Of a stretch of DNA of 64,000 nt, positions 25,545 to 33,815 are shown piece by piece. Every line of letters starts with the position of its first letter. Within the stretch, counting starts at the first letter, position 1. The notes beneath the pieces are model-generated. The model was not told the origin of the DNA and searched no databases. It was given only the letters and a program-made list of their open reading frames with translations. The DNA is taken from positions 1 to 64,000 of the forward strand of contig JADKCA010000002.1 in assembly GCA_016714795.1 (NCBI GenBank). Direction: 5' to 3'. Made by a program: the position numbers and the translations under genes. The stretch is from Sphingomonadales bacterium (lineage in GTDB: Bacteria > Pseudomonadota > Alphaproteobacteria > Sphingomonadales > Sphingomonadaceae).

Positions 25545-25608
25545 AAATCCATTTGCAATGCTGAAACAGCCTTGCACAGGCACTGGAATGGGGCAAAGAC
25601 TTGCAGTT

Positions 25609-26229
25609 ATGGCCTCTGCTTTTGTCTCCCCCGCTCGCCTTCAGGATTCGCCCCATGCAGATGGACGCAGGGAACGCAGCCGTTCCAGCCGAACGAAAAT
25701 TGTGGCGGCGATGGTTGATCTGGTCGGTCAGGGCGATGTGGACCCCAGTGCCGCGCGCGTGGCCGAAGTGGCCGGAGTGGGCCTGCGCTCCGTGTTCCGC
25801 CATTTCGAGGATATGGAGGCGCTCTACCGGGAAATGGGGGAAGTGATTGAGGGGCGTGTGCTGCCCATCATCCTCCAGACCCCGGCGGGTGCGACTTGGA
25901 AGGAGAAGATGGTGGATATGGCCGTGCGGCGTGCTGCGATCTTTGAAACGATCCTGCCCTACCGCATCTCTGCCAGTATCAAGCGGTTCCAGTCTCCTTA
26001 TCTGATGCAGGATTACCGGCGCATGGTGCGTCTGGAATCCCAAACGATCGACGCGCATCTGCCGCGCGCCATCAAGGCGGATGCGCCGGGCGCACGCGGG
26101 CTCAAGGTCATTCTCAGCTTCCAGACGTGGCGGCTGTTGCGGCACGATCTGGACTATTCGGTGCAGGAAGCCGGCAAGGTGGTGGGCCGCCTGCTGGATG
26201 ATGCGCTGGCGGCGATGCCCGAAGACTGA
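25609..26229 (+). CDS. TetR/AcrR family transcriptional regulator
   Basis: A regulator of about 206 residues. The N-terminal HTH reads SRTKIVAAMVDLVGQGDVDPSAARVAEVAGVGLRSVFRHFEDMEALYREM, a TetR-type helix-turn-helix with Phe-Arg-His-Phe in place of the usual Tyr-x-x-Phe. The variable C-terminal ligand domain contains several aromatic residues. ATGs at 25558, 25588 and 25609 are all in frame and none has a strong ribosome site, so the start is uncertain. It is divergent from the sulfatase and 63 bases before a haloalkane dehalogenase gene, so it may regulate both. Confidence 0.87.
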   Translation: MASAFVSPARLQDSPHADGRRERSRSSRTKIVAAMVDLVGQGDVDPSAARVAEVAGVGLRSVFRHFEDMEALYREMGEVIEGRVLPIILQTPAGATWKEKMVDMAVRRAAIFETILPYRISASIKRFQSPYLMQDYRRMVRLESQTIDAHLPRAIKADAPGARGLKVILSFQTWRLLRHDLDYSVQEAGKVVGRLLDDALAAMPED

Positions 26230-26292
26230 CACAAAGACGCGTTGACATCGGCCTTATATTCCGACACTCTTTGTGCCAATAGATGATGCACC

Positions 26293-27201
26293 ATGGAGAG
26301 TCGGTTGGAAATCCTGCGCACGCCTGACGATGCTTTTGCCGGGCTCGACGATTTTCCCTTCGCTCCGCATTATGCCGACATCACCGATGCAGCGGACGGC
26401 ACGCAGCTGCGTGTCCATTATGTCGATGAAGGCCCGCGCGATGCGCCCGTGGTGCTGATGATGCATGGCGAACCCAGCTGGAGCTATCTCTATCGGCATA
26501 TGATCGGTCCGGTCGTGGCTGCGGGCTTTCGCGTGGTTGCGCCCGATCTGATCGGCTTCGGCAAGTCTGACAAGCCGGTGCGCACAAGCGATTACAGCTA
26601 TGCCCGCCATGTCGGCTGGATGCGCAGCTGGCTGGAGCAGCTCGATCTGACGCGGATCACGCTGGCCTGTCAGGATTGGGGCTCGCTGATCGGCCTGCGG
26701 CTCGCATCCGAAATGCCCGAACGGTTCAAGGGCGTGGTGCTTTCAAACGGCGGCCTGCCAGAAGGGGGTCCGGCCCCGCGCGCCTTTGCGATCTGGCGCG
26801 CCTTTTCCAAATGGAGCCCGGTCTTTCCCATCGGTCGCATCGTCAATGCCGGCACACGGCGCGCGCTGTCTGCGGCCGAAATCGCGGCCTATGATGCCCC
26901 GTTCCCGAACAGCCGTTATAAAGCGGGCGCGCGCATTTTCCCCTCTTTCGTGCCCTTTGAGAATAATGTGGCGCTGCCTGACCAGAAGCGCGCCTGGGCC
27001 GTCTTTGATCAGTGGGACAAACCCTTTCTGTGCTGCTTTGCCGATCAGGACAGCATCACGCGCGGTGGCGAAGGCCGCTTCATCGGGCGCGTGCCGGGTA
27101 CGGCGGGGCAGGCCCATCGCAGCCTGAAGGGCGGCCATTTCATTCAGGAAGATGATCCGCATGGATTTTCGCAAGCCATATTGGAGGTTGCACGGCAATG
27201 A
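26293..27201 (+). CDS. Haloalkane dehalogenase (HLD-I type)
   Basis: A 302-residue alpha/beta hydrolase that closely follows the HLD-I pattern. The oxyanion segment is HGEPSWSYLYRHM (Glu60). The nucleophile is Asp128 in CQDWGS, with Trp129 as a likely halide-binding residue, and a cap tryptophan occurs in FSKWSPVF. Asp251 or Asp253 (FADQDSITRG) and His282 (KGGHFIQED) complete the triad. Such enzymes cleave carbon-halogen bonds to an alcohol and halide. The aspartate nucleophile and HGEP motif distinguish it from epoxide hydrolases. Its stop overlaps the ATG of a DUF1330 gene, so the two are coupled. Confidence 0.88.
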   Translation: MESRLEILRTPDDAFAGLDDFPFAPHYADITDAADGTQLRVHYVDEGPRDAPVVLMMHGEPSWSYLYRHMIGPVVAAGFRVVAPDLIGFGKSDKPVRTSDYSYARHVGWMRSWLEQLDLTRITLACQDWGSLIGLRLASEMPERFKGVVLSNGGLPEGGPAPRAFAIWRAFSKWSPVFPIGRIVNAGTRRALSAAEIAAYDAPFPNSRYKAGARIFPSFVPFENNVALPDQKRAWAVFDQWDKPFLCCFADQDSITRGGEGRFIGRVPGTAGQAHRSLKGGHFIQEDDPHGFSQAILEVARQ

Positions 27202-27605
27202 AGGTTACCAACCAGATCCACCCCACGCCCGAACAGGCCAAGGCCTTTTTCAGCAGCGCGGAAGACGGGCCGATGTGCATGGTCAATCTGCTGAAGTTCA
27301 AGGAGAAGGCCGAATATGCTGACGGGTCGGAACCCGAACTGTCAGGCCGCGATGCCTATCTCCGCTATGGCATGGGCGTGCAGGCCTGTCTGGCGGCTGT
27401 GGGCGGTTCGGGCCGTTTCACCGGCTTTGTGACAGACCTGATGCTGGGCGAAGTCGAAGAATTATGGGACATGGTGGCGATTGCCGAATATCCCTCTCGC
27501 GCGGCGATGCTTCAGATGGTCCAGTCTCCCGAATATCAGGCCATCACCAAGCATCGCGATGCAGGGCTGGCGGGCCAGCTCAACATCCGGACCAAGGCGC
27601 TTTAG
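27198..27605 (+). CDS. DUF1330 domain protein
   Basis: A 135-residue ferredoxin-like-fold protein with the family features MVNLLKFKEKAEYADG and IAEYPSRAAMLQMVQSPEYQAITKHRDAGLAG. The function of DUF1330 proteins is unknown; they often sit beside catabolic hydrolases and monooxygenases. It begins at the ATG overlapping the dehalogenase stop and ends overlapping the sulfatase stop on the other strand by four bases, so it closes a two-gene operon. Confidence 0.85.
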   Translation: MKVTNQIHPTPEQAKAFFSSAEDGPMCMVNLLKFKEKAEYADGSEPELSGRDAYLRYGMGVQACLAAVGGSGRFTGFVTDLMLGEVEELWDMVAIAEYPSRAAMLQMVQSPEYQAITKHRDAGLAGQLNIRTKAL

Positions 27606-29395
27606 GCGCGCGCCCGGCGGCGTTTGCGCAGAACCAGCAACGCCGCCACAGCCGCCACCAGGCCGAGCGCCCAGGGCCAAAGCCCCAGCAGGCGCGGGAT
27701 CAGCAGATTGTGCAGCGCATTCTCGAAAATCTGCTGCGGCGCTGTGTACCCCTCCGGCATGGGGAGCACGCCATTGGTTTTGGCAAAGTCGGCGTAATCC
27801 GCCTGCATCTGCGCGAAGCGTTCGGGCTGGGCTGCGGACAAATCCTCCACTTCACCCGGATCGGTCGCAATATTGTAAAGCTGCCACGCGCCGTTGCCAT
27901 AAGGCGGCAAATTCCTGACCAGCTTGTAATCACCCTTGAACAGCACGGCATTGCCTGAAAGCTCATAGCCGAATGGCACATCGGGCGAATGGGCGGACGG
28001 CGCGGCTCCGGTCAGCATGGGGGAGAGATCGGAGCCGATCATCGGCTCCACCGCCCGCCCGGAAAACTGGCCCGCCTGTTTGGGCACGCCCGCCAGCGCC
28101 AGCAGCGTCGGTGCCATGTCTGTCACATGTGCAAAGCCCTGCGCGACGGCTCCTGCGCGCACCGCCGGGTTGCCGGGCCATGCCATGATCATCGGTACCC
28201 GCAGCCCGCCTTCGCTGGCCGTGAATTTATAGCCGCGCAGGGGGGATGACGCTGCGCTTGCGAAGTCCGCCCCGATGGCTGTCAGCGATCCGGGGCGGCC
28301 TTGCTGGGCAACGCTCTGATCATAGAGCCATTTGGTGTTGAACGTGGTGATGCCGCCTGCGGCCATGGGGTCGGTCGCCTCGGCCCCATTGTCTGACAGG
28401 AAGACGAAGATGGTGTTCTCATAAGCGCCGGTGGATTTAAGATGGTCGATCAGTCGCCCGACGTCGCGGTCCATCGCTGTCGCCATCGCGCCATAAGCGG
28501 CCATCGCCCCGGCCCGCTGGGTGCGCTCTTCCGGAGTCAGCGCTGTCCAGTTGCGGGTCGTGTTCATCGTCACCATCCGCATCCCGGCGGGCATCACGCC
28601 CTTGGCCATGGCCGATGCACGGCGCGCTTCGCGCATGGCGGTCCACCCCTGTGTGTAGCGTCCGGCATAAGCGGCAATATCCGCATCGCGCGCCTGGATG
28701 GGAATGTGGTTGGCCAGAAAATTGATCGAGGCAAGGAACGGCTTGCCGCTCGTCTGCTCGCTGTCAATGTAGCGGATCATCCGGTCGACAAGGAAGGTGG
28801 AGGAATAGAAGCCGTCCGGCACGCGCGCGGGCTTGCCGTCCTCGGTCCAGTCCGCAAATTCATAGAGCAGCAAATTAGGCTTGTTCTCGAAATTGTCAGC
28901 GCCGGACTGCGAGAGCGCAAACGCATGGTCATAACCGCGCGCGGTGGGGAGCGTGTCGGACGTATGGCCCAGATGCCATTTTCCGGTCAGATAGGTGCGG
29001 TATCCCCCGGCACGCAGCTGGTCTGCAATTGTGACGACCCGGTTGTTGAGATGCGAGTCATAGCCAGGCTTGCCCAGATGTGCGGGCGGGATCGTTTCGG
29101 GCATGTTGCCCAGCCCGGCGCGGTGGTTGATCACTCCGGTCTGGAGCATCGCACGCGTGGGCGAACAGCTGCCCGCGACGTGGAAATTGGAAAAGCGCAC
29201 CCCTCGTGCGGCCAACGCATCGAGATGCGGCGTCGCCATCTCTCCGCCGAACGCGCCGACATCCGAAAACCCCCAATCATCGGCGAGCAGGATGACAATA
29301 TTGGGCCTGGCAGGCTTTGGCGGCGCGGCACCGGTTGCGACAGGAAGCGTCAATGCCGCAGCGGCCAGCAAGCGAGTCATCCGGCGCATGGTCAT
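27602..29395 (-). CDS. Arylsulfatase (S1 family) with C-terminal membrane anchor
   Basis: A 597-residue exported sulfatase. The signal peptide RLLAAAALTLPVATGA is followed by PNIVILLADDWGFSDVGAFGG (metal Asp pair). The formylglycine motif is Cys77-Ser-Pro-Thr-Arg (GSCSPTRAML), a C-x-P-T-R variant. GKWHLGHT and LSDNGAEA follow. A C-terminal helix LLGLWPWALGLVAAVAALLVL ending RKRRRARA anchors the protein with basic residues on the cytoplasmic side. It overlaps the upstream GST gene by four bases, so both are one operon. It may remove sulfate from a sulfated aromatic or steroid compound. Confidence 0.9.
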   Translation of the reverse strand: MTMRRMTRLLAAAALTLPVATGAAPPKPARPNIVILLADDWGFSDVGAFGGEMATPHLDALAARGVRFSNFHVAGSCSPTRAMLQTGVINHRAGLGNMPETIPPAHLGKPGYDSHLNNRVVTIADQLRAGGYRTYLTGKWHLGHTSDTLPTARGYDHAFALSQSGADNFENKPNLLLYEFADWTEDGKPARVPDGFYSSTFLVDRMIRYIDSEQTSGKPFLASINFLANHIPIQARDADIAAYAGRYTQGWTAMREARRASAMAKGVMPAGMRMVTMNTTRNWTALTPEERTQRAGAMAAYGAMATAMDRDVGRLIDHLKSTGAYENTIFVFLSDNGAEATDPMAAGGITTFNTKWLYDQSVAQQGRPGSLTAIGADFASAASSPLRGYKFTASEGGLRVPMIMAWPGNPAVRAGAVAQGFAHVTDMAPTLLALAGVPKQAGQFSGRAVEPMIGSDLSPMLTGAAPSAHSPDVPFGYELSGNAVLFKGDYKLVRNLPPYGNGAWQLYNIATDPGEVEDLSAAQPERFAQMQADYADFAKTNGVLPMPEGYTAPQQIFENALHNLLIPRLLGLWPWALGLVAAVAALLVLRKRRRARA

Positions 29396-30387
29396 GCGCC
29401 CCTGAGAGCCGCAAGACAGCCCGCGTCATCGAGCAACGGATCGATCCGGGCATGAGCGGCGGCATCCAGCGCGGCAAAACGCGCGCGCAGATCGGCAAGA
29501 CATCTGACCTGATATTTGAACACGCCCTGTGTGTAGGGCAGACCCATCGCCGTGAAGGCAAAGGTCTCCGCCCCTGCCTGTGCGGCATCTGCATTGGCGA
29601 TGAGGAAGGGCAAATAGATGCTGCCCACCTGCCCCAGAATGGCGCGGATGGCGGGAGCATATTCTGCATCCTCTGCATCCCATTCCCCCTCCACGCCCGA
29701 CATGTCGTCGATATGGAGCAGCCAGCGAAAGCAGTAAGGAAAGTCCGCGCGCATCATCGCTTCGGGTGTCGGGTCCACCCCCAGTTGCGAGAGTTGCCCA
29801 TAGAGGCCGAATTCCGCCATGCTCGGCCGGGTGCCAAAGAGGCCGTGGCGGTTGACGACATGCGCCTCCAGCGCAGAGAGCAGCGCACGGGTGGAGGCTT
29901 CAATCAGCGGAAAATTCCCGCGCGTGCAGCCGACGATGGCCATGCGCCCCACCTGCCGTGCGCGGAACTGTTCGGCAAAGCTCTGGCTGGTTTCAAGGCT
30001 GCCGCCCTTCAGAGTGTCAAAAGCGAGCCAGCGGCTCATCTGGATCTGGTCCACCTCCTCCAGCCAGCGATAGCCGAACATCGCCTTGGTCACCCATTCA
30101 TCGGCGAAATCCTCGATCAGATGCGCCAGAAAGGCGCGCGCCGGATCGGGCGGAATGATCGAACGCTCTGCGTGGCGCGCTTCGAGATCGTAGATGAGCG
30201 GCGTTGAATCATTGTGATGCGTGCCATCGGGATAGCGCATGACGGGAATGACGGGCGCGCGCACCTGCTCCAGCGCGCCGCGCGTGTTTGCTCCGTGCGC
30301 CCAGATATGGGGGATGCGGCGATAGCGCAGCACCGCGCGCATCTTGAGCGAATAGGGCGAACCCAGCGCGCCAAAAAGTGTATACAT
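29392..30387 (-). CDS. Glutathione S-transferase-like protein
   Basis: A 331-residue protein, longer than a typical GST of about 210. The N-terminal thioredoxin-like domain starts TLFGALGSPYSLKMRAVLRYRRIPH, with Ser at the usual catalytic position, and the cis-Pro segment APVIPVMRYPDG and DSTPLIYDLE follow. An all-helical C-terminal part of about 240 residues completes it. It probably conjugates or reduces a hydrophobic substrate with glutathione. The ATG at 30387 starts an operon with the anchored sulfatase. A palindrome lies about 60 bases upstream, shared with a divergent hydrolase gene. Confidence 0.82.
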   Translation of the reverse strand: MYTLFGALGSPYSLKMRAVLRYRRIPHIWAHGANTRGALEQVRAPVIPVMRYPDGTHHNDSTPLIYDLEARHAERSIIPPDPARAFLAHLIEDFADEWVTKAMFGYRWLEEVDQIQMSRWLAFDTLKGGSLETSQSFAEQFRARQVGRMAIVGCTRGNFPLIEASTRALLSALEAHVVNRHGLFGTRPSMAEFGLYGQLSQLGVDPTPEAMMRADFPYCFRWLLHIDDMSGVEGEWDAEDAEYAPAIRAILGQVGSIYLPFLIANADAAQAGAETFAFTAMGLPYTQGVFKYQVRCLADLRARFAALDAAAHARIDPLLDDAGCLAALRGA

Positions 30388-30437
30388 GCTTGCCCCTCCG
30401 CAAATCTGGCCTTGGGTCAAAAGGCTAGTGACTCATT

Positions 30438-30456
30438 ATGGCATTAGCAATGCCAT
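30438..30456. promoter_or_regulatory. Candidate operator between GST and hydrolase genes
   Basis: A perfect 8-bp inverted repeat ATGGCATT-AGC-AATGCCAT in the 164-base gap between the divergent GST-sulfatase and hydrolase genes. The binder is unknown; the nearby TetR and LacI regulators are candidates. It differs from the TGCAAGCGCTTGCA sites further on. Confidence 0.5.
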
Positions 30457-30551
30457 TTTGTCCGCAACTGGTGCAGCGCTTGCCGCACGGGATGCTTTGA
30501 TCCTATCATGGCTGAACTCCATATGGGTAGGCCGGAACGAGGGGGCGTCTG

Positions 30552-31535
30552 ATGAAATGCTGGACAATTGGCCAGGTGATGGGCTCAGCCAGCATGTTGG
30601 CTTGCATGGTGATGACAGGCGTGATGCCCGCCACAGCGCAGACCGTCCGCCCGGCGGACGAACAGGCGCAGCGCGAGGAAGCGGAGGCCTGGTCAACCGG
30701 CGAGGGCACCGGTCCTTATCCCGCGCTGATGGAAACGGATCCTTCCGCGCCGAACCATGTCATATATCGCCCGAAGGATCTGGAGGGGCTGGGCAAGCGC
30801 AAGCTGGGCATCCTCGCCTGGGGCAATGGCGGCTGCCGGGACAATGGCGCAGCGGCGCGGCATCATCTCGTCGAAATCGCCTCATGGGGCTATGTCGTTG
30901 TTGCGCCGGGGCGGATCTTGAGCGGGCCTACGGCAACCGAACGGCCGACCCAGCGCACCATCGGCGCGGATGGAAAGATGCCGCCGGTTGCCACCACACC
31001 GGCCGATGTCCGCGCGGGCATAGACTGGGCCATCGGCGAAAACAGCCGCAAGGCCAGCCGCTATCGCAGTCATATCGACACCAAAGCCGTTGCCGTGGGC
31101 GGGCATAGCTGCGGCGGCTTGCAGGCGCTGCGCGTAGGCAGTGATCCGCGCGTCAAGACGGTGATGGTCCATAACAGCGGCACCTTTCCGCCGAACACCA
31201 ACCCGATTGTCGGCATGCAGATCGAAAAGGAAGATCTGAAGGCAATCCATACGCCGATCATCTATTTCCTTGGCGGTGCAGCTGACATTGCCTACCCGCA
31301 GGGCACCGATGATTTCCGGATCATCAATCATGTGCCCATTGCCATGGTCAACATGCCGGTCGGGCATGGCGGCACCTTCTGGCAGCGCCATGGCGGCAGC
31401 GTGGCCCATGCCGCGCTGGACTGGATGGACTGGCAATTGCGCGGAGACCGGTCAGCCGCGCGCACGTTTCTGGGTGAAAATTGCCGTTTGTGCACGGTCA
31501 AGGGCTGGACGGTGGACCGCAAGAATCTGCGCTGA
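30552..31535 (+). CDS. Exported alpha/beta hydrolase
   Basis: A 327-residue secreted hydrolase. Residues 1-30 are a signal peptide ending ATAQ. The nucleophile elbow is Gly-His-Ser186-Cys-Gly-Gly. Asp in GGAADIAYP and His in VGHGGTFW complete a catalytic triad. The opening YRPKDLEGLGKRKLGILAWGNGGC resembles dienelactone/chlorophyllase-type hydrolases with an HGG-like oxyanion loop. It probably hydrolyses esters in the periplasm. It is divergent from the GST operon and convergent with the LacI gene. Confidence 0.85.
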   Translation: MKCWTIGQVMGSASMLACMVMTGVMPATAQTVRPADEQAQREEAEAWSTGEGTGPYPALMETDPSAPNHVIYRPKDLEGLGKRKLGILAWGNGGCRDNGAAARHHLVEIASWGYVVVAPGRILSGPTATERPTQRTIGADGKMPPVATTPADVRAGIDWAIGENSRKASRYRSHIDTKAVAVGGHSCGGLQALRVGSDPRVKTVMVHNSGTFPPNTNPIVGMQIEKEDLKAIHTPIIYFLGGAADIAYPQGTDDFRIINHVPIAMVNMPVGHGGTFWQRHGGSVAHAALDWMDWQLRGDRSAARTFLGENCRLCTVKGWTVDRKNLR

Positions 31536-31559
31536 GCCCTGTCGCCAGACCTGAACCGG

Positions 31560-32558
31560 TCAGGCGCTTTCGCGCGCAATCAGGCGAAAGCCGACATCGA
31601 TCCGTACCGGCGTTTCGCGGCTGCCTTCGGCCCGGCGGGCCATGATGCCCACCACTTCGCGGGCGATGCGCGCGCCGTCTATATCGACCGAGCTGATCGT
31701 GGGGCGCATCTCTTCGGCCAGCCGGGTGTTGCCAAAGCCGATGATCGCCAGATCGTCCGGCACGGAGAGGCCCGCTGCCATCGCCTCGACGATCAGTCCC
31801 TGCGCCAGCAGGTCTGATCCGCAGATCACCACATCGGGCATCACCGCGCTGCGCCGGATTTCCGCAAAGCAGCCGCGTGCCTGGCCATAGCGGGTGGGAA
31901 CAGGCACTTGCGATTCAAGCGGCATCGCGCCGCCGCCTTCAATCCATTCTGCCACAAAGGCATCGCGCCGCATCTGTGCGCGGGAACCACGCGCGGTAAT
32001 GACATAGGGCCGCACATAACCCCGGTTGCGCACGAAGCGGGCGAGATCGCGACCAATGGCGTGGTGCGAAAAGCCGATGGCGGCATCCACCGGTTCATCG
32101 GGCAAATCCCAGATTTCGATGACGGTCGTGCCAGACCGGCGGAGCGTGGCGCGCGTTGCGGAGTCCACCGTGTTGGTCAGGATGATCGCCTCCACCCGGC
32201 GGGCGAGTGCTGCGTGGACGAGATGGGCGGTCTGCTCCTGCGGCAGCTCGGTCAGGCCCAGCATGGCCACATAACCTGCGGCTGAAAGCTCTGCGACCAT
32301 CGCCTCGATAATGTCTGAAAAGATGGTGCCAGAGAGTTGCGGGATGAGGACGGCAACCAGCCGGGAGCGGTTGGACGCGAGCCCGCCTGCGAGCAGATTG
32401 GGAATATAACCCAACTGATCCACTGCCGCACGGATGCGCTCTCCGGTTTTGGCGGCCACCATGTCCGGCGAATTGAGAAAGCGCGAAACGGTGGCGGTCG
32501 ACACGCCGGCCAGCGCGGCAACATCGTCGAGCGTAACAGGGGAGGGGAGGACAGGCAC
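31560..32558 (-). CDS. LacI family transcriptional regulator
   Basis: A 332-residue LacI/GalR repressor. The DNA-binding head is VTLDDVAALAGVSTATVSRFLNSPDMVAAKTGERIRAAVDQLGYIPN, and a hinge and periplasmic-binding-protein-like effector domain (VAVLIPQLSGTIFSDIIEAM) follow. The start is taken as GTG 32558. The pattern resembles GntR (gluconate)-type members. The palindrome TGCAAGCGCTTGCA lies between it and the divergent P450 gene, so it probably represses itself and that operon. The same site recurs before the CapA-like gene at 38.8 kb. Confidence 0.9.
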   Translation of the reverse strand: MPVLPSPVTLDDVAALAGVSTATVSRFLNSPDMVAAKTGERIRAAVDQLGYIPNLLAGGLASNRSRLVAVLIPQLSGTIFSDIIEAMVAELSAAGYVAMLGLTELPQEQTAHLVHAALARRVEAIILTNTVDSATRATLRRSGTTVIEIWDLPDEPVDAAIGFSHHAIGRDLARFVRNRGYVRPYVITARGSRAQMRRDAFVAEWIEGGGAMPLESQVPVPTRYGQARGCFAEIRRSAVMPDVVICGSDLLAQGLIVEAMAAGLSVPDDLAIIGFGNTRLAEEMRPTISSVDIDGARIAREVVGIMARRAEGSRETPVRIDVGFRLIARESA

Positions 32559-32587
32559 GGCAAGACCGTAACGGCAGAAAGCCGGGA

Positions 32588-32612
32588 TGCAAGCGTGTTG
32601 CAAGCGCTTGCA
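32588..32612. promoter_or_regulatory. LacI-type operator TGCAAGCGCTTGCA plus half site
   Basis: The 14-bp perfect palindrome TGCAAGCGCTTGCA (32599-32612) has the centred CG and TGNAANCG half typical of LacI-family operators. A direct half-site TGCAAGCG lies at 32588-32595, three bases before it. The site sits 22 bases ahead of the P450 start and upstream of the LacI gene. Confidence 0.75.
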
Positions 32613-32633
32613 TCATGGTTTAGGCGGGGGTGC

Positions 32634-33815
32634 ATGGATGATTTCAACCCGGTGCACGCCGAAACCTTTGACAGCCCGCATGACCAGTTCCGCCACTTGC
32701 GGGATACTTGCCCGGTGGCGCACACCAGCGCATGGGGCGGTTTCTGGGCGCTCACCCGGCATGAGGATGTCGCCATGGCGGCGGCAGACAGCGATGCCTT
32801 CATCACCTCGGTCCAGAACGTCGTGCCCAAGGTAGCGTTTACCGGCAGGCGTCCGCCGCTGCATCTCGATCCGCCCGAACACACGCCCTATCGCCGCGCC
32901 ATCGCGCCGCTGATGACGGGTCGGGCGATTGCCCGGCTGGAGCCGATTGCGCGGCAGATCTGTGCCGACTTGCTGGCCCCGATGCTGGCGAAGGGGGGCG
33001 GAGACATTTGCGCGGACTATGGCGCCTTTCTGCCCATCCGCGTGTTCGCGCACTGGATGAATCTGGAGCCGGACCAGATCGAGGAGCTGTCCGCGGTCGG
33101 GCGGCGTTACAACATCGCCGTCCAGTCTGCGCAAGAGGCCGAGACCAAGGAAGCTAGCCTGTTGCTCTATGACATGGCGCGCGCAATTCTGGCGGACCGC
33201 AAGACGAATCCGAGGGATAGTGAGGCGGACGCGACCAGCGCGCTGCTCGCTGTGCGGGTGGATGGGGAGCCGCTGCCCGAAGACATGATTGTGGGCACCA
33301 TCCGGCAAGTTCTGGTGGTGGGCATTATCGCGCCGACGGTGATGATCGGGTCCATCGCCGTCCATCTCTGCCGCTTTCCCGACGTGCAGGCGCAGTTGCG
33401 GGCCGATCCGTCGCTGATCCCGCTGGCAGTCGAGGAGTTCTTGCGGCTCTACACGCCCTATCGCGGTTTTGCGCGCACACCCCGGCATGACATCTGCCTG
33501 CACGGGCGGACGATGAAGGAAGGGGAAGCGGTGGCGCTCATCTATGCGTCCGCCAATCGGGACGAGCGGGTGTTCGATGATCCCGAGAGCTTCCGGCTGG
33601 ACCGCCCGAACATGAAGGATTCGCTCGCCTTCGGGCGCGGCACGCATATGTGCCCCGGCGCGGCGCTGGCGCGGATGCAGTTGACAGTCGCGCTGGAGAC
33701 GCTTCTGGCAGGCACCGGGTCTATCACGGCTGCCGGGCCTGTGATCCCGACGCGGATGCCGGAAATCGGCGCATTGAGCGTGCCTTTGAACCTGGTGCCG
33801 AGAGGTGGAGCGTGA
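32634..33815 (+). CDS. Cytochrome P450
   Basis: A 393-residue soluble bacterial P450. The haem motif is LAFGRGTHMCPGAAL with thiolate Cys340, and the ExxR pair is Glu268-Arg271. In helix I, the usual acid-alcohol pair that delivers protons to O2 is replaced by Ala233-Pro234 (VVGIIAPTVMIG), so oxygen activation or substrate geometry may be unusual. No ferredoxin gene is adjacent. The operon instead continues with a di-haem cytochrome c (GTGA overlap). It is directly behind the LacI-type operator, and a weak ribosome site (GGCGGGGG) precedes the ATG. Confidence 0.92.
   Translation: MDDFNPVHAETFDSPHDQFRHLRDTCPVAHTSAWGGFWALTRHEDVAMAAADSDAFITSVQNVVPKVAFTGRRPPLHLDPPEHTPYRRAIAPLMTGRAIARLEPIARQICADLLAPMLAKGGGDICADYGAFLPIRVFAHWMNLEPDQIEELSAVGRRYNIAVQSAQEAETKEASLLLYDMARAILADRKTNPRDSEADATSALLAVRVDGEPLPEDMIVGTIRQVLVVGIIAPTVMIGSIAVHLCRFPDVQAQLRADPSLIPLAVEEFLRLYTPYRGFARTPRHDICLHGRTMKEGEAVALIYASANRDERVFDDPESFRLDRPNMKDSLAFGRGTHMCPGAALARMQLTVALETLLAGTGSITAAGPVIPTRMPEIGALSVPLNLVPRGGA

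Noticed and set aside
26242..26270. Sigma-70 promoter TTGACA with 17-base spacer before the haloalkane dehalogenase
   Set aside because: The -35 box is good, but the base triplets at the proper distance (CACTCT) do not resemble a -10 box.
28442..30207. Two long plus-strand open frames opposite the sulfatase and GST genes
   Set aside because: The minus-strand genes carry active-site motifs and coupled starts; the plus frames show no domains.
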